From contig NZ_CP054139.1 in the NCBI RefSeq assembly GCF_013283875.1, positions 1,116,001 to 1,180,000 of the forward strand: a stretch of 64,000 nucleotides of DNA, written 5' to 3'. Origin of the DNA: Mucilaginibacter mali (GTDB lineage Bacteria > Bacteroidota > Bacteroidia > Sphingobacteriales > Sphingobacteriaceae). Under the pieces are notes generated by a model that did not search any database, was not told the origin of the DNA, and saw only the letters and a list, made by a program, of their open reading frames with translations. Within the stretch, counting starts at the first letter, position 1. Every line of letters starts with the position of its first letter. A program made the position numbers and the translations under genes. Of the stretch, positions 61,685-64,000 are shown in pieces.

Positions 61685-62683
61685 ATGACTGACATTCCGT
61701 TTTTACAGGCCAGCGCCGTAACCAAAATATATCCCGGTGCGCAGCCAGCAGGCTTAAAACCTACCAACCTGGTGATAGAACCGGGGAAGATCACTGCTAT
61801 TATAGGTGCCAGCGGAAGCGGTAAAAGTACCCTGCTGCACCTGCTTTTTGGTTTGATATCTCCTGATAGCGGCAAGGTTTACTTTAAGGGCGATCGTGTT
61901 TGGGGGCCCGAAGAAAAACTGATTCCCGGTCATGACGCCATGAAGATGGTAACCCAGCAAACCGATGACATGAACCTGTTTGCCAAGGTTTATGATAATA
62001 TAGCCATCCTGCTGCCCAATACCGATATCGAGGCTAAGCACCGTAAAACCGAAGAGATCCTGCTGCAACTGAACATGAAGCGGATCGAAAAAAAACGGAT
62101 AGCCGACCTGAGCGGCGGCGAACGCCAGCGAGTGGCCATTGCCCGTGCGTTGGTAACCCAGCCCGAAGTTCTGTTGCTCGATGAACCATTTAACCAGGTC
62201 GACGCGTCGTTTCGCGAGGGTTTGCAGCAGGATATCCGTAAGGTGGTAAAGGAAACCGGCCTTACAGTGGTAATGGTATCGCACGATCCGGCCGAGGTAC
62301 TTTCCATGGCTGATGAACTGATCGTCCTTAAGGACGGCGAAATACTTGAACACGGTCATCCTAAAACCTTGTACCAGGAGCCAAAGTGCCTGTACACCGC
62401 GCGCCTGCTCACCAATTGTAATGTGCTGAGTAACGGCGAGGCCAAAGCGTGCGGCATCATATCCGAAAAGGAAAATGTAGTAATATATCCTGATTGGGCT
62501 ACTATTACGCCAAGCTATACCGAACAGCATTGGTTAGTGAAGCAGATATTGTTTAAAGGTTTTTACGAGGAATTAGTGATAGAACGTGATAACATTAGCC
62601 TGCGTGTAATGAACGCCCACGCCGAAAAATATAAGGAGGGAGATGCGGTGCAGTTGAAGGTGCGCCGGTATTTGGAGTATTAG
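61685..62683 (+). CDS. ABC transporter ATP-binding protein
   Basis: A 332-residue ATPase. Walker A is GASGSGKST (about residues 39-47), the signature is LSGGERQRVAIARAL, Walker B VLLLDEPFNQVD, and the H-loop VSHDPAEVL. After the ATPase (to about 230) a C-terminal extension follows with strand-rich TOBE-like sequence (LRVMNAHAEKYKEGDAVQLK). That layout fits importers of the spermidine/molybdate/sulfate type. No permease or binding-protein gene is adjacent, so substrate is open. Confidence 0.9.
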   Translation: MTDIPFLQASAVTKIYPGAQPAGLKPTNLVIEPGKITAIIGASGSGKSTLLHLLFGLISPDSGKVYFKGDRVWGPEEKLIPGHDAMKMVTQQTDDMNLFAKVYDNIAILLPNTDIEAKHRKTEEILLQLNMKRIEKKRIADLSGGERQRVAIARALVTQPEVLLLDEPFNQVDASFREGLQQDIRKVVKETGLTVVMVSHDPAEVLSMADELIVLKDGEILEHGHPKTLYQEPKCLYTARLLTNCNVLSNGEAKACGIISEKENVVIYPDWATITPSYTEQHWLVKQILFKGFYEELVIERDNISLRVMNAHAEKYKEGDAVQLKVRRYLEY

Positions 62684-63014
62684 GTATCTTGAAACTTGGT
62701 TGTTAGGCCATTCTAATGGGATCCATATTTTATATAACCCGGGGGCGTATGTCATAATTTAAGCTTTTAAGACGCCTGTGGGGACACAGGCACCGGATAA
62801 ATCTCCCCTGGTTTGTGTCCCCACCATAGCCGTTAACTTAAGGATTTTCAGAAAGATTTTTTTTGAGATAGTGGCGTGAGATGGCTCCGCCGGTGGGCGA
62901 AACCTATTAGATTTTCCCATATTTGTTTGATTATTTTTTATTAAAAAGGGCGGTTTGTTTTCGAGGCAATTACCGCCCTTTTCTTACATAAAGATAACTT
63001 TTTTTTGAAAAAAG
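62684..63014. other. Region between ABC gene and transposase gene
   Basis: Two hairpins stand out: 62778-62824 and AAAGGGCGGT/ACCGCCCTTT at 62945-62981. The latter is right before the transposase frame and may belong to the left end of the insertion element or be its transcription barrier. The true IS end cannot be set because the right end lies outside the window. Confidence 0.5.
62778..62824. repeat. GTGGGGACACA hairpin
   Basis: GTGGGGACACAGG pairs with TTTGTGTCCCCAC across a 20-nt loop. It lies after the ABC ATPase gene and could be its terminator-like element or the end of the transposon-linked region; no T-tract. Confidence 0.55.
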
Positions 63015-64000
63015 GTGTCATTTTCTTCGGGAAAAGCTCCTTTTATCTTCAGCCGCGACGCATTTGTTGATGGCATTATCACGCCCTTACAGGACAGTAT
63101 TACTAATACGCTTGATCGCGACAAACTTGATGTGTTTGCGCGGCAAAGCGGATTTCTGCAACGGAGGTCCAAGCTTAAACCCGACGAGTTTATCGATACA
63201 TTGATGTTCAGTGGTCTTGATCATGGGCAACTCAGTTTGCAGGACTGCTGCAACGACCTGGCCCGGCAGCACCAAACCGCTCTTAGCAAAGTCGCATTAC
63301 ATAAGCGGTTCAATTCAAAGAGCCTGAACTTCCTCAAGCTTGTGCTGGCCGAACAACTCTCATCCAGGCTGAATATCAAAGGGACGGACGACTGGCAGCC
63401 GTTTTCACGGGTAGTGATCGCCGACTCCTGCAAGTTTTCTCTGCCGGCACAATGCAAGGATGACTATCCCGGTTTTACAAACTTCGGCAATGTATCATCC
63501 ATTATGAATATCCAATATGCTTTTGATATCAAAAACGGGGATTGGGAAAACCTGGAATTGACCAGGGCTACCGAAAATGACCAAAGTCATTCCAAAAAAA
63601 CACTGCACCGTATTGGCAGGGGGGAGTTGCATATCTGCGACCTGGGCTTTGTTACTCCATCATACCTCAGAAAAGTGGTGAGTGAACAAGCCTTTTTCCT
63701 CAATCGCTTACATCCGCAATGGAAACCCCTGCAGCATGGTTCGGGCAAGCCTGTCGATTGGGCGGCGCTCCACCAAAAAATGAATCGCAGCGGGAAATTG
63801 CAGTTCGAAACAATGGTTACTATCGGAACCGGGGAGGATGGCTTCAACTGCCGCCTGATCGCTGTTCCCGTACCGGAACAGGTATGGGCCGAACGGATAC
63901 GGATAGCTCAACAAAGAGCCAAAAGCCAGAAGGTCGCTCTTTCCGATGAATATAAGTCTCGTTGCCGGTTCAGCATATTTATTACAAATACGCCGATAAC
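63015..64000 (+). mobile_element. IS4-family transposase, 5' part (cut by window edge)
   Basis: An uninterrupted frame of about 328 residues runs to the window edge. The likely start is GTG at 63015, because a stop lies just upstream and no earlier ATG exists. IS4-type DDE landmarks are FLQRRSKLKPDEFIDTLMF near the N-terminus, first Asp in VVIADSCKFSLP (about residue 138), and second Asp in ICDLGFVTPSYL followed by FFLNRL. The third acidic residue (Glu) would be beyond the edge. Base use is more GC-balanced than the island around it. Whether the element is intact cannot be judged here. Confidence 0.8.

Noticed and set aside
61754..62530. Long minus-strand frame of 258 codons opposite the ABC ATPase
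   Set aside because: The plus strand has all ABC motifs; the antisense frame shows no recognisable protein.
63587..63949. Frames on both strands in the transposase region
   Set aside because: They are out of frame with the continuous DDE transposase frame that runs from 63015 to the edge.

Overview
The window looks like chromosomal DNA of a Bacteroidota bacterium of the Sphingobacteriaceae, Mucilaginibacter/Pedobacter-like. The reasons are family content (PorT, DUF6089, DUF6588, DUF4846 and NamZ proteins, paired OmpH chaperones, a Bacteroidota-type long PurF paralogue), the gene order nadK - DUF6089 - uppS - bamA - ompH - ompH - murI, and promoters of the Bacteroidota type (TTTG, 19-21 nt, TAnnTTTG). 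Strong Shine-Dalgarno sequences are not obvious. The assignment is by reading; no search was run.

Layout. 1-12.5 kb: tail of a PorT-like barrel, an SDR oxidoreductase, a YqeY protein, an alpha/beta hydrolase, a CBS-ACT protein and NAD kinase, then an envelope block (DUF6089 protein, an ExbD without ExbB, UppS, BamA, two OmpH/Skp chaperones, MurI). A two-gene GNAT-like module sits inside this block. 12.6-14.5 kb: an AT-rich three-gene unit encoding a fulvocin C-like Cys-rich lipoprotein precursor, a DUF1573 lipoprotein and a membrane thioredoxin. 14.7-23.1 kb: nuoHIJK-LMN of respiratory complex I with a TonB-plug-like secreted protein between nuoK and nuoL; nuoA-G are absent here. 23.4-32.2 kb: Amt, a long PurF-family enzyme, ClpP, a sigma factor with a small overlapping partner, LysE and sugar transporters, dCMP deaminase. 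32.4-49.4 kb: mainly metabolism and housekeeping (lysine 6-transaminase, ACC deaminase-like enzyme, RluA synthase, class IV aminotransferase, Fmt, NamZ, an FtsX-type permease, an ECF sigma factor with a membrane/beta-barrel partner, MazG, ScoB, RpoZ, BamD). 50.0-56.3 kb: an rRNA operon (three promoters, 16S, tRNA-Ile, tRNA-Ala, 23S, 5S, terminator). 56.5-64 kb: an M23 peptidase with a DUF4846 protein, two tiny membrane proteins each behind a sigma-54-type site, an aldo-keto reductase, an acyl-ACP desaturase, an ABC ATPase, and the start of an IS4-family transposase cut by the window edge.

The non-coding DNA is unusually structured. Many intergenic regions carry hairpins whose two arms are degenerate tandem copies of a short word and of its reverse complement, with a different word at each locus. 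The rRNA leader and every rRNA/tRNA spacer hold at least one. Separate dispersed families are a ~120-bp element in four copies (two flank the rRNA operon in opposite orientation), an ~85-bp element in two copies, and GTCATCCTGA/GTCATTGCGAG inverted repeats. The observations I would follow first are the fulvocin-like operon, the sigma-54 micro-protein pair, the word hairpins, and a membrane protein split exactly at a T_TTT_TTA slippery heptamer.
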